Source: Selaginella moellendorffii
Taxonomy: Eukaryota > Streptophyta > Lycopodiopsida > Selaginellales > Selaginellaceae
Direction: 5' to 3'
NCBI RefSeq assembly: GCF_000143415.4
Contig: NW_003314305.1
Coordinates: 236,139 to 300,138, forward strand
DNA: 64,000 nt
The translations under genes were made by a program, and so were the position numbers. The notes below the pieces were generated by a model. It saw only the letters and a list, made by a program, of their open reading frames with translations, was not told the origin of the DNA and ran no database searches. Position 1 is the first letter of the stretch; the number at the start of each line of letters is the position of its first letter. Shown here in pieces: positions 32,705 to 45,140 of this stretch.

Positions 32705-33978
32705 GCGGTTCTCAATCAGTGCAACTACGTGGTACTAGATGAAGCGGACCGCATGATCGATATGGGGTTTGAGCCGCAGGTACATGTTCTCATTCTTATG
32801 TGAATTGAGAATTAATTCAAGAAATGCAGGTGGTCGGTGTTCTTGATGCTATGCCGTCTAGTAATCTCAAACCCGAGAACGAGGACGCGGTATGAAAGTA
32901 TGAGCGTCTCATACACGTCGTACTAAGTTGTTTTGATCTCTTGTAGGAACTGGATGAGAAAAAGATTTACAGAACTACTTACATGTTTAGTGCAACGATG
33001 CCGCCTGCCGTGGAAAGACTTGCACGAAAGTACTTACGTAATCCGGTCGTAGTTACAATTGGAACTGCTGGAAAAACAACGGATCTCATCACGCAGAATG
33101 TTCTCATGGTCAAGGATTCTGAGAAGCTCGACAGGTCTGTACATATACCTTTTATTGGAGCTCACCTCTTTTTTTCATTGCAGATTACAGCGCATGTTGA
33201 ATGATCTTGCGGATAAGACGGCCATCGTGTTTGTCAACACCAAGAAAGCTGCCGACGGTCTAGCAAGGCAACTCGATAAGCTGGGCTACCGAGTGACGAC
33301 CTTGCACGGTGGGAAAACTCAAGAACAGCGTGAGGTCCAAAGGCTCCTCTTTCTTTTTGGTTCTTTTTGTTACGTAGTCCGTGGTTTTAACAGATCAGCC
33401 TAGAAGGATTTCGTAGCAAACGCTACAACTGCCTCGTTGCCACCGACGTCGCTGGTCGTGGAATCGATATCCCGGTTGGTTTCTTATTCTACTTCTCTTG
33501 GAATCAAAACAACTCACGTCGAGTTTGCAGGACGTAGCCCATGTCATTAACTTTGATATGCCGAATAACATCGAGATGTATACGCACAGGATCGGTAAGT
33601 TTAGTTTTTTGTTTTTCCCCGCGGTTTCTGAGAGCTAAACATTTTTTCCAGGTCGTACTGGTCGCGCGGGCAAGACTGGCGTGGCCACGACGTTCTTAAC
33701 TTTGGGAGATACCGAAGTGTTTTACGATCTAAAGCAGGTAACGCTCTGATAGTCTCGTGTGCTTGTGGCTGATTTAGAGAGGTTTCCTTTTCACGCAGAT
33801 GCTTGTGCAGAGCAACAGTCCTGTTCCTCCAGAGCTGTCGAGACACGAGGCCTCCAAATTCAAGCCTGGTAAATCCCATAGCTTTCTTCGCTCTAGTTTT
33901 ATACTAACGCTTGATTCGTGCACAGGAACTATACCCGACCGGCCACTACGGAGGAACGAAACCTTGTATGCTCATTAA
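30037..33978 (+). CDS. RH21: DEAD-box RNA helicase of the PRP28 / RH21 type
   Basis: About twenty short exons. The N-terminus is an RS-like domain with many RS/RD/RE dipeptides (30037-30606), followed by charged coiled-coil sequence ([19 protein letters not shown]) and the PRP28-family blocks [18 protein letters not shown] and [18 protein letters not shown]. The helicase core has [10 protein letters not shown] (Q motif), AETGSGKT (I), APTRELAQQ (Ia), TPGRLLD (Ib), DEAD (II), SATMPP (III), [12 protein letters not shown] (IV), [17 protein letters not shown] (V) and [13 protein letters not shown] (VI). In yeast and human (DDX23) this helicase releases U1 from the 5' splice site so that U6 can pair there. 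All motifs are intact. The end RRNETLYAH is followed by a stop. Start taken at the first ATG, preceded by GTGGCC. Confidence 0.93.
32670..32698 (+). repeat. (GT)14 microsatellite at a 3' splice site
   Basis: An uninterrupted GT run ends two bases before the exon of the helicase gene. It fills the 3' part of the 67-nt intron 32634-32700. Confidence 0.95.
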
Positions 33979-34254
33979 CACGAGCCTTGTACATAGTTTT
34001 CCGGTTTTTTTTTCTCTCTCTTTTGTTGGTAAGCTCTACACATTTGAGGCGAAAAATAAGTAGAGCCGAAACTTAGCTAAGAACTTACAAAAACGAAAAC
34101 ACTTTTTTCTCTCAAACTTACAGATGATCTCTATGTGCCGTGGCAAAACTGGAACGTTGTTTCTCTCTTCTGTACACGATGGTGGCCCTGTACACGGTCG
34201 TATTCACAATCCTCGAGCCAGGTACCTTTTTCTTCTTTCCTGTTGGTCGAAGTG

Positions 34255-37200
34255 TTAGAATCTGAAGAGCGGCTTGTCCTTCTCTTTGGATATCTTGGCT
34301 TCCTCTTCGGCTTTGATCTCCTCTAGTTCGAGCCTCAACCTCTCCAGTTCCAGCTCCTTCAACCGGACGTGGCCATCCAAGTCCGGGCAGTGGTGCTGTG
34401 GTGCTCGAGGTGGATGGATCGGTATCATCCCGGAGAAGTCCTTGCCCGAGTAGAAACTGGGCCTCTGGACGTAGTCACCACCCTCGCGCTTGGTACTGTA
34501 AGCCTCCTGCAGCGCCTCCACCAAGATCTTGGTCTCCATTCCCTGCTCGGACTTCCCCAGCACGTTTAGATCCGACGCCGTGTCCGTGGACTTGCGGTTT
34601 GGATCCAGGCACGCATTGCCGATGTAGCGGATGAACTTCTCCACGCGTGCTATCTCCGCCTTGACGAGGATGGACGCCTCCACAAACGGGCGGATAGTCT
34701 CGTTGTAACTCTTCACCGCCGCCACCTTTGCCTTGTGTTCCAGCAGAGCCTCCTGGAAAGCCTCCGAGTTCTTGGCATTCACCTCCAGCGAGAGCTTCTC
34801 GTGTTCTTCTTTCGCCCGTGTTACATCCGTCTCGTAGTCGACCTCCGCCTGTGCGCAGGCCGCCTTCCACTGGATCTTCTTCACCCTCGTCACCTCCTCG
34901 TTTTGAGCTTCCACCTCGGCCTTTTTCTTGAGCATCGCTGCTATCTGACTGGCGCGCCTCATGTTCTCCTCGTGAACGAACTTGGATTGCCGCTCGTACT
35001 CCTCCACTGCGGCCTTTGCAATCGCCATGTTCTCGGCAGCCACTGCCTCGCACGCCAGCTTCCAGTTCGCCCTTGCGCGCTCCTCGGTCTCCTGGTTGAG
35101 CTTGGCAAACTTCTTGGACTGTGCCTCGTGCTCCGCCATGGCTGCTGCTAGCTCTGCTTTGTAAGTCGACAGTGTCTTCTCCTTGTTCTCTTTGAGGTCT
35201 TGGATCTTCTGTTTGAGAGCCGCTACTCGTCGAGCGTTTTCCAGCTTTACTTTGTCGTAGGTGCTCTGGAATGCGTCCTCCGACTCCTTTTTGATGCGCG
35301 CGTTCTCCGACTCGATGTACGCCACCCTCGCTGCGTGATCCGCGTGAGCTTTTTCTGTTGTTTCTTTGTTCGTCTGAGTGATCTCGGCCACCATTTTTGC
35401 GTGGTTCTCCTGGTTGATCCTGTTCCTGGTCGCGACTGTCTCTTCCATCTCCTTCTGCTGCCTCTCGGTCTCCTTGACTTTAAACTCGAATGCTGTTTTC
35501 TTCTTGAGACAATCGACCTCGTACTCTTCCATTGCTTGCTTCAGACTGAGCGCGTTCATTTCCTCCACCCATTTCACGTCCTTCTCGTACTGCTTTTTGG
35601 CCTCGGCTACCAGCCTTGCGTTCTCTTCGTCAATGTGCTTCACCTGGCGCTTCCATTTCTCGATTTCTTCTACAGCGCGTTGATTCAGCTGCTCGACACG
35701 CCGGCACTCCTCCAACCACTTCTCCCTGGCAAAGTCGTGCAGTACCATGTTCCTTGCAATGATATCTTTGCAGCCGTCCTCGTACTTCCTCTTGGCAGCC
35801 GCTAGCAATGCTTCGTTTTCTTCGTCAATTGACTTTATAAGCGCCTCGTAGTCCTCCTCCATTTTCTTCTGATTCTTCTGATAAGCTGCTAGCCGAGGTG
35901 CGTTTCTTTCCTTGTCGTAACGTAGCCTCACTTTCTCCTCAAGGTCGTGTATCGTCTCAACCATACCACGAACGATGTTCCTCCGTTGCTCGCCTTCTAT
36001 GATGGATTTAGCCCACAGCATGTCTTCCAGAGCCACCCCTGACACTGGCGGCGGTTTTGTTGCCCAATTCCGGTCGACATGTCTTACAACGCCTCCAGTT
36101 AGCTCGGAGATCCTCTGCAGGAAACGTTCTCCATACTTCGTCGTCCCCAATCCAACTGTGTACAGGGGGGTGACAGCGCCTTGCATCTTTAGAAGCTTCT
36201 TGATTTGTTGCATCACCTGAGACAATGACAATAGTTAATGTCAAATAAACTTCTAAAGCAACAAATGAGAAACCATACCAGAACAGGCTTGTCTGGCTTT
36301 CCATCAGTGAGAAGATATATGCAATCACAAAAGCTCCGACTAAAAGAAACATCGAGAGCCTTCAGCAGATTCGTTGGGCCTCCTGCTCCCCAACGCAATG
36401 CCCAGTTCAGCGCCTCCTCAAGGCTGGCAGGCGTTTTCTCTATCATTGCCTGCCTGAATGTTCCCTTGCGTTTAGCAGAATGACAGAAAAATACCATTTC
36501 TCACCTCCTGAGGACTCCAGAACCGGGGTGACGCAGTGTTTCTGGTGTTTTGTTTGTACAGCCTGTAGTTCTCCATGGAAGCGTAACTCCAGGCATCAAA
36601 CGAGTACATGATAATGTCGAAATGCGTTGCTGCTATGGCAACCTGCAAAACATCAGCAAACTCAGTAACTAACTTGATCAAAAGCCAATGTGTGACATAC
36701 TCACCTGGCCCCTGGGAGAAAAAACCGCAGTCAGGATGTCATGAGCCATTTTCATACCTCCTTTAGCCATGGTTCCACTGGCGTCTATAAGGAATATAGG
36801 CCTCTGTCCAGCAAGATATCCTATAGGATCCGGAGCTGGAGGAGGCTTCCATGGAGGCAACACGAGCGGAGGTGGTGGAACGTAAGCTGGCCTTACTTTC
36901 AATGCGGGAGGATGGAATTCTGGAAGTGGCTCGCCTACAGGTGGTAGGAAAACGGGTTCGGGTTTCAACACTAGAGGTAGAGGATAAGGTGACTCTGGAT
37001 AAGGAAGGAGGGCTCTCGGCTTGGCTTGACAAGGCTTGCCTTTCCTAGCATACATGTCGACATTTGGCATGCACTTCCCCTCGCAACAACAGGGACCAAA
37101 GCTCTCGTCGACAGCATAGTAGGCTTTTTCACAAGGCCGAGGTTCAGGAATCGGAGCAACAAATGGCGGAAGAGCCTCCATAACTGGCATCGGTAAAACT

Positions 37201-38566
37201 GGAACCTTCATAGGAATTGGAGCACTCGGGAAGTCGAGAAGTTTGGGTTCCACCCATTGAGGCAAAGGAAGTTTCTCAGGGGCATAGTAAGTTGGCAGAG
37301 GATCTTCCTTGTATAAGGTTCTGTCGATGCTGTTTTCATCTTCCAGAAAGATTGGCTGAGGCGGAATTTTCAAAGGTGAGACGCGGAGAGGGGGTGGCAA
37401 ATCAAGAGCAGGAAGTTCTTTGGGAACAGGGGCTTCAAAGACCGGGAGCTCAAGGCTAGGACCAATCCCCTCGGATTCTTCGGTTGGAATGGAAAAAAGG
37501 CCGTCTATGGGATACAGCTGTGGCAGAGGCTTCATTTCTGGAGGCTCAAACTCGGGTAGGATTTGTTGCTCTGGCGGACTGAAAATAGGCAGATCCTGTA
37601 AAAATGAAAAGCATTGAACCACGAGTAACAAAGAGTTGTTTACGTACCTTGTAATGCGTGTTGACAATCTTGCTTCTGAGGTGTGTCAGCAGCTTCCGTA
37701 GCTCTTGAACCAAGTAGCTCAAGGGAACGCTGTAAGAACCATGAACTTGTCGGCCATCGGGGAAAAGGAAGTGACCAAAAGCATTCTCACAATACTTTGC
37801 GTGGATGTGCTTATCAACCTGTGACATAAAGCAAGCACTGAACCATATGTAAAGCAAGCCAGAAAAAAAAACAACGATCTAACCTGCGACACATCCGCAT
37901 GCGAATGGTCAAAATAAACCCATTTTGCCAGCAGCACGTCCATCAAGGTTTCAGGAATTTTCTTCTGCCTACTTTTGCGTGTCTGCATCACATGCTGTCG
38001 ATCAGCCCGCTGCATAGATAACATAAAAGAACTAGAGAAAAGAAACGTACCTTTGGAGCATCATCCTCAAGTGCTTTATCATCCTCGTCAGGATAGACCC
38101 TGGTGTCAGGCTTCTGTGGCTTACGTCCTGGCTTTCCTTTTCCCTTGGACTTTAGCTTCTTCTCGAGCTTGTGATCAATGTGGTCGGCCAGTGCTTCCTG
38201 TCCCTTGCAACACGGCCCTTGACGGCCCCAGAGTGCTTGCACCAATTCCTGTGGAAGCTCTCCCTTCCTGGCCATTCCCATCTTAACCTCCGAGGCAACG
38301 TCACGCATTTGCACCGACAGCCAACTCCAGCCTTTGTCCGACTTCGTGAGAAAACGCATGCGTTTCGCCTTTGAAACCTTGGAGTGATGGTGGTGCTGTG
38401 GGCTCTTGGGCAACGGAGACGCTTGAGCTTCGTGTGATCTTGCCCGTGAGCCACCACGCTGAAGCTCTCCTCTTGCACGGGCATATCCATACTTTGGCTG
38501 CTTGATGTTCTCCATGCTCGTTCGAGTTGGACAGCCATTGCGCCCGAGTGAAGCACTGTTGGTCAT
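34255..38566 (-). CDS. VWA-domain, proline-rich, coiled-coil protein (VWA3-like)
   Basis: Minus-strand gene with about eight exons, roughly 1,300 residues. Order: a basic N-terminal region (KLEKKLKSKGKGKPGRKPQK); TLMDVLLAKWVYFDHSHADV and VPLSYLVQELRKLL blocks; about 270 residues rich in Pro and Glu with a Cys cluster (FGPCCCEGKC); a VWA domain starting FLIDASGTM, with CIYLLTDGKPDKP and a TVGLG...ELTGGVVRHVD end. The large 3' exon (from about 36220) encodes about 500 residues of charged coiled coil. The MIDAS is D-x-S-x-T rather than D-x-S-x-S. Proteins of this layout are, to my knowledge, found in ciliated protists, animals and plants with swimming sperm, so a role in the sperm flagellum or basal body is plausible but inferred. 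Convergent with the helicase (277 bp apart). Confidence 0.78.
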
Positions 38567-39310
38567 CCTACATACGTCCTAACAGGGATTTCTTCATCGT
38601 CCTGTCAAGAACACAACAAGGAAACTTGCATAAGCATATGATACAGAGAAAGAAGCAAGGGTTCCAAATCTCTCTCACCTGACATGCTGGACAATGCTCC
38701 ATGCCATTCCCTACGCCGCATTGCGGATTCCCTCTCATCCTAGACAACAATCCCTCAGTGGCGCTGCTAGAGGGAGACCAGATCAAGACATCGCCCCAGG
38801 GTTTCGCAACGATCTTACCTCAGCGCGCGCTGCGGATTATCGCACCCTAAACTCGTCCCCATCACCGACATCGCGCCCGCACAGCCAGGCGCTATCCATT
38901 CCCTCGATCATCAAAACCTAAAACCCTCTTCCCTTCTCTCTCGCACCACCCTTCCCAGACCTAAAATTCAAAAAAGAACCTTCATTAGCATATACCAGTG
39001 GATAAAGTATACGCTTATAAATTTAACTGATGACGTGGGGCATTAAGTAGATGGTGGCGTGGCATTTTAGCGGGTGACGTGGTATTAGCATATACTATAG
39101 TGCCGTGGCACTTGAAAATAAAATTTAAGAGTTCCACTCCAAGGAAGATCTCGCCAATCCATGAACAGTGCCACCACGAGAGCTGTGAACACGACCAGAG
39201 CGATTCTCCCATCAAAGTCAAGCTTTTCTTTACCGTGACTTCCAAGTCGATGGGTTCCTCCTGTCAGATCGTGTCCCCGAGCGAGGAGGCCTCTGTCATC
39301 AATAGCGCGA
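38567..39310. other. 5' region of the VWA3-like gene and intergenic DNA with TGACGTGG repeats
   Basis: 38567-38930 is probably 5' UTR and promoter of the minus-strand VWA3-like gene. At 39030-39110 four related motifs recur (TGACGTGG at 39031 and 39075, GGCGTGG at 39055, GCCGTGG at 39102), flanked by two copies of TTAGCATATAC. The TGACG and ACGTGG cores are those bound by plant bZIP factors. Bases 39120-39310 lie just beyond the dehydrogenase stop and are probably its 3' UTR. Confidence 0.4.
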
Positions 39311-40761
39311 TCACGACGCCTTCTCGGCCTCGGGCTCCTCAACCAGCGCCTTGAAAATGCCCAGCTTCTCCACCTGTTGGAGCGCCTTCCCCACATCCCC
39401 AAGCCTCACCGTCTGGGAGATGACCGAGTCCCAAGGCAGATCGACGTGCTTGGCCATGAGCTGGACTCCCTTGTAAAAGTGGCTAAAGTCCGACCCCCAG
39501 CACCCTTTCACCGTGAGATGCTTCCGGTTGATGAGGTGATGGGGATTGACGACAGCGTCTCCGTTGTTCGTGTACTGCCCCACCACAACGTAAGTCCCAC
39601 CGTCTCGGCAGAAGCTCATCCCCTCGGGAATGGCCTCGGGCCGTCCAGTCACTTCAATCACCACGTCCGCCATTCGGCCGTTTGTCAAATCCCGCACTAT
39701 AGCCACTCTCTCACTTGGTGCCGCTTTCTGGAGGAGACAGGAAAATCATTAATCACAGATGTTGTTTCTGTGGTTACTTTTCTCACCTCGATGTTTACTG
39801 TAGAGTCAATCCCGAATCTCTTCACTACTTCCAAGCGATGTTCCGGAGCCCCCGTCACGATCACCTGTGATGCCATCGGGATTTTTATGATGGGCTCGAA
39901 ATGGAGGGTGGAGCTTGAAAGTACCTGGAATGCTCCACTCAGACGTGCCAGGAGAGCTGCCAGCAAGCCAACGGGGCCGGATCCTTGGACTAGAACACGG
40001 TCCATGAGCTTGATACCAGCTCGCTCGATCGCATGCAAAGCAGTCGGCAGCCTATCCAGCAGCACATCCACGAGTCAAAAGTTACAGCGAAAAGGACAAG
40101 AGCGTACCCGCATCCTCCAGCCATGAAGACCCGAGGAGGAAGAACTTCTGGCAAACGTATGATTTTGGTATTGGGAGGAAGATAAATGTGAGAAGACCAG
40201 CCACCTAACAGGCCTTTTACGTCGCGAGGATCCGCACGGCAAGTGATTCCCAGGACACGTCTTTTCGGACAGCGAGTGGATTCTTTGTCCACCTGGAAGA
40301 GCAATAGAACAGCGAGCACCAAAAAAATACGAATGGGGATACAAACAAAAGGAAAAGAAAAAATGTACCAGGCATGAAACGCAAGAATTGCAAGTGTCGA
40401 TCACATCCAGGTAAGTGACCACTGCTCCCTCTTCTATCTGATAGCCCAAAAGATTAGCAAAAATCATCGCAAATAACAAGAATGCAGGTGAAAAATCAGT
40501 GGTTACCTGGATTCCATCCACGTCCCTGACCGAGCCAACCATGGCCACGACTCGCCCCACAGCAACATGCCCGGGGATGATCGGATAGGGCACGGTATCA
40601 AGGCGGCGATGCTTGAGATGAACGTCAGTGCCACATACCTCGGCCGCGATCATCCGCAGCAGCACCGAGCCGGATTCCATGTCGCCGCTGCTGATCCTGG
40701 AGCGCTCCAGCGCCAGGGCGCCATCGCCGTGGAGCAAGATGCACGTGTTCTCGAGAATCAT
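39311..40761 (-). CDS. Zinc-type medium-chain dehydrogenase (alcohol/polyol dehydrogenase-like)
   Basis: About seven exons; start at ATG 40761 (MILENTCILLHGDGALAL), because the open frame before it lies across the promoter. Motifs: AEVCGTDVHLKH (catalytic zinc Cys), PGHVAVGRVV (His kept, the usual next Glu is Val), the four-Cys structural zinc loop CNSCVSCL...TRC spanning an exon junction, GGCGLPTALHAIERAG restored by splicing out a 57-nt intron, VQGSGPVGLLAA (Rossmann GxGxxG), and VVVGQYTNNGD plus GCWGSDFSHF near the end. It should oxidise an alcohol or reduce a carbonyl with NAD(P). The substrate is unknown. The frame is intact. It does not look like plant ADH1, CAD or sorbitol dehydrogenase; I recall closer likeness to bacterial enzymes (not verified). 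Confidence 0.85.
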
Positions 40762-41299
40762 TTCAATAAACCCTAAAATATTTGCGGATATTCGGGGTTT
40801 TGGCAGCGCATCTTTTTGAAAGGGGCTTTTAGGGCAAGTTGCCGCCAAATCTATCGGCACCGACAAGTGCTCCACATTTGTCAAGCAGTGCGTGTAAATT
40901 TATATGGTTTGTGGCACCATCACCTAGGAGGCTTGTACGGCGGCGAGCGAATATCCGCCTCTTCTCTCTCGGTCAGATGGGACATTTTCCGTCCTAGACG
41001 AAGCTCTCGCTCTTTCTTTCTCTCCCCCTCCAGGCGCTAGGTTTTCGAGAAAGAAAGAATTGATCGACGACGCGGCGCGCGATCGATCGCGCCGGTATGT
41101 CCATGGCATTCCATGCGTCGAGGCGCCGCGGCCAGCGCTAGCATCGCCGCTCGCAAGATCAAGATCGAGCAATGGTAGGTTATCCAGGGAGAATGTGAGT
41201 GGATTCCAGCTCCTAGATGTTGATTTGTGTGGAATCGTCATCGTTTCGCTGCTAGGATCTTCGTCGAGGACGATTTTTCGCCGTGTAGAACATGGATAG
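40762..41299. promoter_or_regulatory. Divergent intergenic region between dehydrogenase and PB1 gene
   Basis: 538 bp between opposing ATGs. The right half has a CT-rich tract (about 40960-41035) and GC-rich sequence, probably the 5' UTR of the plus-strand gene. No clear TATA box found. Confidence 0.45.
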
Positions 41300-42296
41300 A
41301 TGGATTCTAACAAGGAGGACCACAACTATACCGGGAATCACTGGACCAGCAGCTACGCAGCAGCTCTAGTGAATTCATCCACCTCCAGCGATTATGGATC
41401 CGCGGTGGCGGTGAGTAGTAGTCTTCCCGAAGCGGTGGATTCCTTGCAGAATTTCGATGCTAGACTGCTCCAACAAATCAAGGCTCAGCATGCAGTAGAG
41501 TCCGGGCTACTCCAGCCTTGGCAGCTCCAAAGCATTAGGCCTCAAACTCGCTACGATCACCACCAGCACTACTACTTCCAGCTCGGTGGCAAGAGTTTGC
41601 AACCTCCAGTGAATCATCCAGCGGCTTCCCAGGCTCAACCGTTTGGATTTCCATTCCTTGAGACGCAGTTCCATGAGAACGAAACTACGTCATCATCGAT
41701 GCCAGCTCTGGGCGATGGCGGTGCTACCTCTTCAAGGCAAAGCTTGTATAGCTCACAGGGACGTGCAGCTCATGGAGCTCGAGGAGATCACCACGATCAA
41801 AACGCTCAAAGAGTTTCTTCCAGCTTCAAACAGATGAAGCCTCGATCCTACACGAAGGTAAGTGCAAATATCTTTCAAATTTCGTGGCTATGACGGGCTT
41901 GGGAGTTGCTTATGGATCGATTCATGATCCTAGGTATTGAAGCTGGGTTCCATTGGAAGGTCACTAAACATCGCAAGGTTTAACAGCTACGCAGAGCTGC
42001 GAAGCGAACTAGCCAGGATGTTTGGTCTCGAGGGTCAGCTGGATCAAAGCTCACACTGGCAGCTAGTTTACATGGACAATGACGGTGACATCCTTCTTGT
42101 AGGGGACGATCGCTGGGAGTAAGTTCTATAATCAGTTTCCAGAATTCTCACCCAAGCACTTTCCTTCAGGGAATTCGTGACCTCTGTCCGTGGCATTAGA
42201 ATCATCTCGCCATCCGAGGTTGCAATTTACACCAGCGAAGAGTACGCTGGAACACCGCTGTCGACTTGTCTAACTAAAACCCTCAACATGCCCTAA
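41300..42296 (+). CDS. PB1-domain protein of the ARF/Aux-IAA type, no DNA-binding domain
   Basis: Exons 41300-41857, 41934-42118 and 42170-42296 join in phase to give 289 residues. The first 180 are low-complexity, rich in Ser, Gln and His, like an ARF middle region ([20 protein letters not shown]). From [20 protein letters not shown] it is a PB1 domain: the basic-face Lys and GSIGRSLN motif, [15 protein letters not shown], and the acidic OPCA motif [17 protein letters not shown]. These are domains III/IV through which ARFs and Aux/IAAs pair in auxin signalling. There is no B3 DNA-binding domain, no Aux/IAA EAR motif and no GWPP degron, and nothing upstream supplies them. It could modulate ARF oligomers. 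A partial gene duplicate is the alternative. Confidence 0.85.
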
Positions 42297-42839
42297 AATC
42301 ATAATTAAGAATATTCATATCACTTCTTATTGATTGTCATTAAAGCCCTTGTTGAGGATATCTATCTATACATTTTACATTAGATAGCAAAAATATGCTA
42401 TCAGTTAGAACGTGGTAACATTTGCTTCAAGCAACATGTCATATGGCCTTAGATTGAATGTTAGTGCCACCAATAGTGACACAAACCACAAGAATATTCT
42501 AAGAACATTTTATGGCTTATAAGGTTAAGAGGTTGGTTTAACCTTGTTTTTTTCATTGGTATTGAAGTAGTGTGTTCTTTTGGGGATGGCAAAAGGAGTG
42601 AGATATAAATTCTGATGAGGTGTACCTTAGAAATGATAGCAATGATAAGGAAAAAGAATTTTTTTATTGATGTCATTGTGCAACAAGGTCATTAAAGTTC
42701 AGAGTAACATTAAAGAGGTGAAGGATTCTATCAATCCCATTAAAGATTATTTATTTTACATAAACCTTTCAGGGTTGAATCAATTTCATATATGTGATTA
42801 TCATTGGTATGTTTAGCATGTTGAGGATTGTGGTATCAT
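42297..42839. other. AT-rich intergenic DNA, nothing recognised
   Basis: No convincing frame on either strand. Marks the change from gene-rich to repeat DNA. Confidence 0.5.
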
Positions 42840-44200
42840 GGAATGAAAGTCATCACTAGATATTTGTGATAATTAGGAGGTTGTTTCTTGGTTGGTGAAA
42901 GTTATTGGTTTCACAGCCCTTCTAAAGATAAAATGAAAATTGCTTTTTTTGTGATGAAATTTATAAGCTATACTTTTTTGTGATGGAAGAATTACATTAA
43001 AGCTAATCCAAAGTCAACTTTTTAGAGTGATTTGACAAAAGTTTTCTATGCTTTGTTTGACAAAAAATTTAAAAGATTGATTTTGTGAACCAGCTGTTAG
43101 AGATTAAGTAAGGGACTTTGTCTTTGGATACATATGTTTGTAAGTTCCATGATCTTTGTGTTAGACACCTATAATGAGTTGCTAAAAGTGCAATGTTTCA
43201 TCAAAGGTTTAAGTTTAATGGATATGTAGTAGAAGGTTAAGAAGGATTTTCTAGCAATATTAATTAATGTTATCATTAAGGTTTAGATTTTTCTATGAAA
43301 ACTATCAATCAACTCTAGTTAACAGAATGGTCTACTAGGTAGTCAATGTGATGACCAACTAGCCAATACTTCATATTCAGGAGAAAAACAACTATTGTTA
43401 TGTCATAGTTTGAAGAATAAAGATAGCAATGAGGTTAAAAAGTTTATTTTGGATCAACAAAAGAAAAACAAGGTGAAGGGCAATAGGCAATTGTTTTTAT
43501 TGTTATAAGGCTAGATATCAAAGCAAGGATTATCCTTTTATGAAAGGATTAAAGAATGTTAAGTTAAATGTGGTGGAATCCATTATAGATATGGTTTAGG
43601 CATTTGCTATAGTGGCTCTTCCACACCTTGTAGTGAAAGTTCAGAAATTTAAATTTCAAGTTCATATCAACTCTATAGAGCTTGATAATTTTATATACAA
43701 TTAATTTGTGAAAGCCAAAAGGGACATTCAGGGTAGTGCAATTAATATTTTTTTCAATCTAAATATTACATACAACTTTTTGAGTTTCAAAGTGGTGAAG
43801 AAACTTGGTTTGCCTGTGGAAAAAAGCTTGGTAATATATAAGGTGGTTATAGTAATATGGATGTAGCATTCATGTTTATAGTGAATAGCCTCTGAATATT
43901 CCTTTAACAATTTAGGGGATTCTTGACCATCTTTCATTTCAGGTTATGGATCTTAGTCGCACATATGTTATTATTAGGAAGGAATAGTTTTATGACAAAA
44001 AACCAAGGATCAATTGGGAGTATAATGTTTTGCATATCAAATTTGGTGGCATTGTAAAAGAGATTATTAGGACAGTTAATAGTAATAATGTTTTGGAGTT
44101 GATGATATGCATGTATAAGATAATTAACTTTTTTATGGTGTACTCATTTTTTTTTAATATGATCATGTTTGATTTGAAGTACTTTGTGGGCATGGGGCTT

Positions 44201-45140
44201 ATTGTAAATTATAAATTTTTCCTTCCCAATTTGCTAACTTACTTCGTTTATTCAACCACCACGGCCTTGGCCTTAATTAAATTCCCTCGCCAAGGTTTCC
44301 GTTTATTGTACTAGTTTCTACTTAGTTTTAACAACTCACTACACGAGTAATAGAGTGTTAACCATCCATCCACAAATTCCTAAATTCTCTCCCAATCCCC
44401 CTCCCTGGGTTAGACTAAACTTAAGATTCGGCTACACTCCTCACAAAAATAAGTAGCCAAACACACCAAGCCTCCAAATTCTTAACATCCTTTGCTATAA
44501 CAAGATTTGATCATAAAACCTTCTAAATCCCAAACCTTGGGTGCAATATTTATTTCAGAACACTGAGTGAAAACATCATGGCCTAATGGCCTAATATGGT
44601 ACCCCTACTCCCCCAATTCCATCTCGAAGGGAAGGCCCAAACCTCTAAGAAAGGGTGAGGATTAATGAGCCATAAGGTACTCAAGTGGGGCACTACTCCA
44701 CATGAATTGGGAGCATCGCAATTGGTTTCCTTTTTGAGAGTGGGAACTACTCTTGAGCACTTCCTTAGGTGGCCTCTCTAACACCATCTAAGTATATGCT
44801 CACTCCCGTCTAAAGCTTCTAAGCCCTAGTCTCAACTTCAAGTCAGTTTGGAAGCACTATTGAAAAGTTCCTTCAAGACTGATTCCTAGACCTCACTATC
44901 CCTACCATACTTTTGGAACCCCTACAGCCCCCCTACACCCCCCCCATTATGTAACACATGCTTTAGGCTTTCATCCCATGACCTATATTAATATTTGGAC
45001 TTGGTCTTGAACTTGATCTTGAACTCGATCTTAGACTTGATCTCAAGTTTTTTCTCAGACTCAATTTACTATACTTTTGGAACCCCATATAACCCCTCCC
45101 CCCTTGGTAATACACACTTTAAGGTTTCATATAAACTTTA
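44201..45140 (-). mobile_element. Old solo-LTR-like relic inside the gypsy relic
   Basis: It begins TGTAAATTATAAATTTTTCC, similar to the reverse complement of the end of the 46084 LTR. It contains CTACCATACTTTTGGAACCC beside C-rich runs and a TTGGTCTTGAACTTGATCTT tract, like the reverse complement of that LTR's GACCGA repeats. A second CTATACTTTTGGAACCC near 45069 suggests an internal duplication. Boundaries are approximate. Confidence 0.55.

Noticed and set aside
34475-35805. Plus- and minus-strand frames overlapping the coiled-coil exon
   Set aside because: They are alternative frames of a long charged coiled coil, without independent features.
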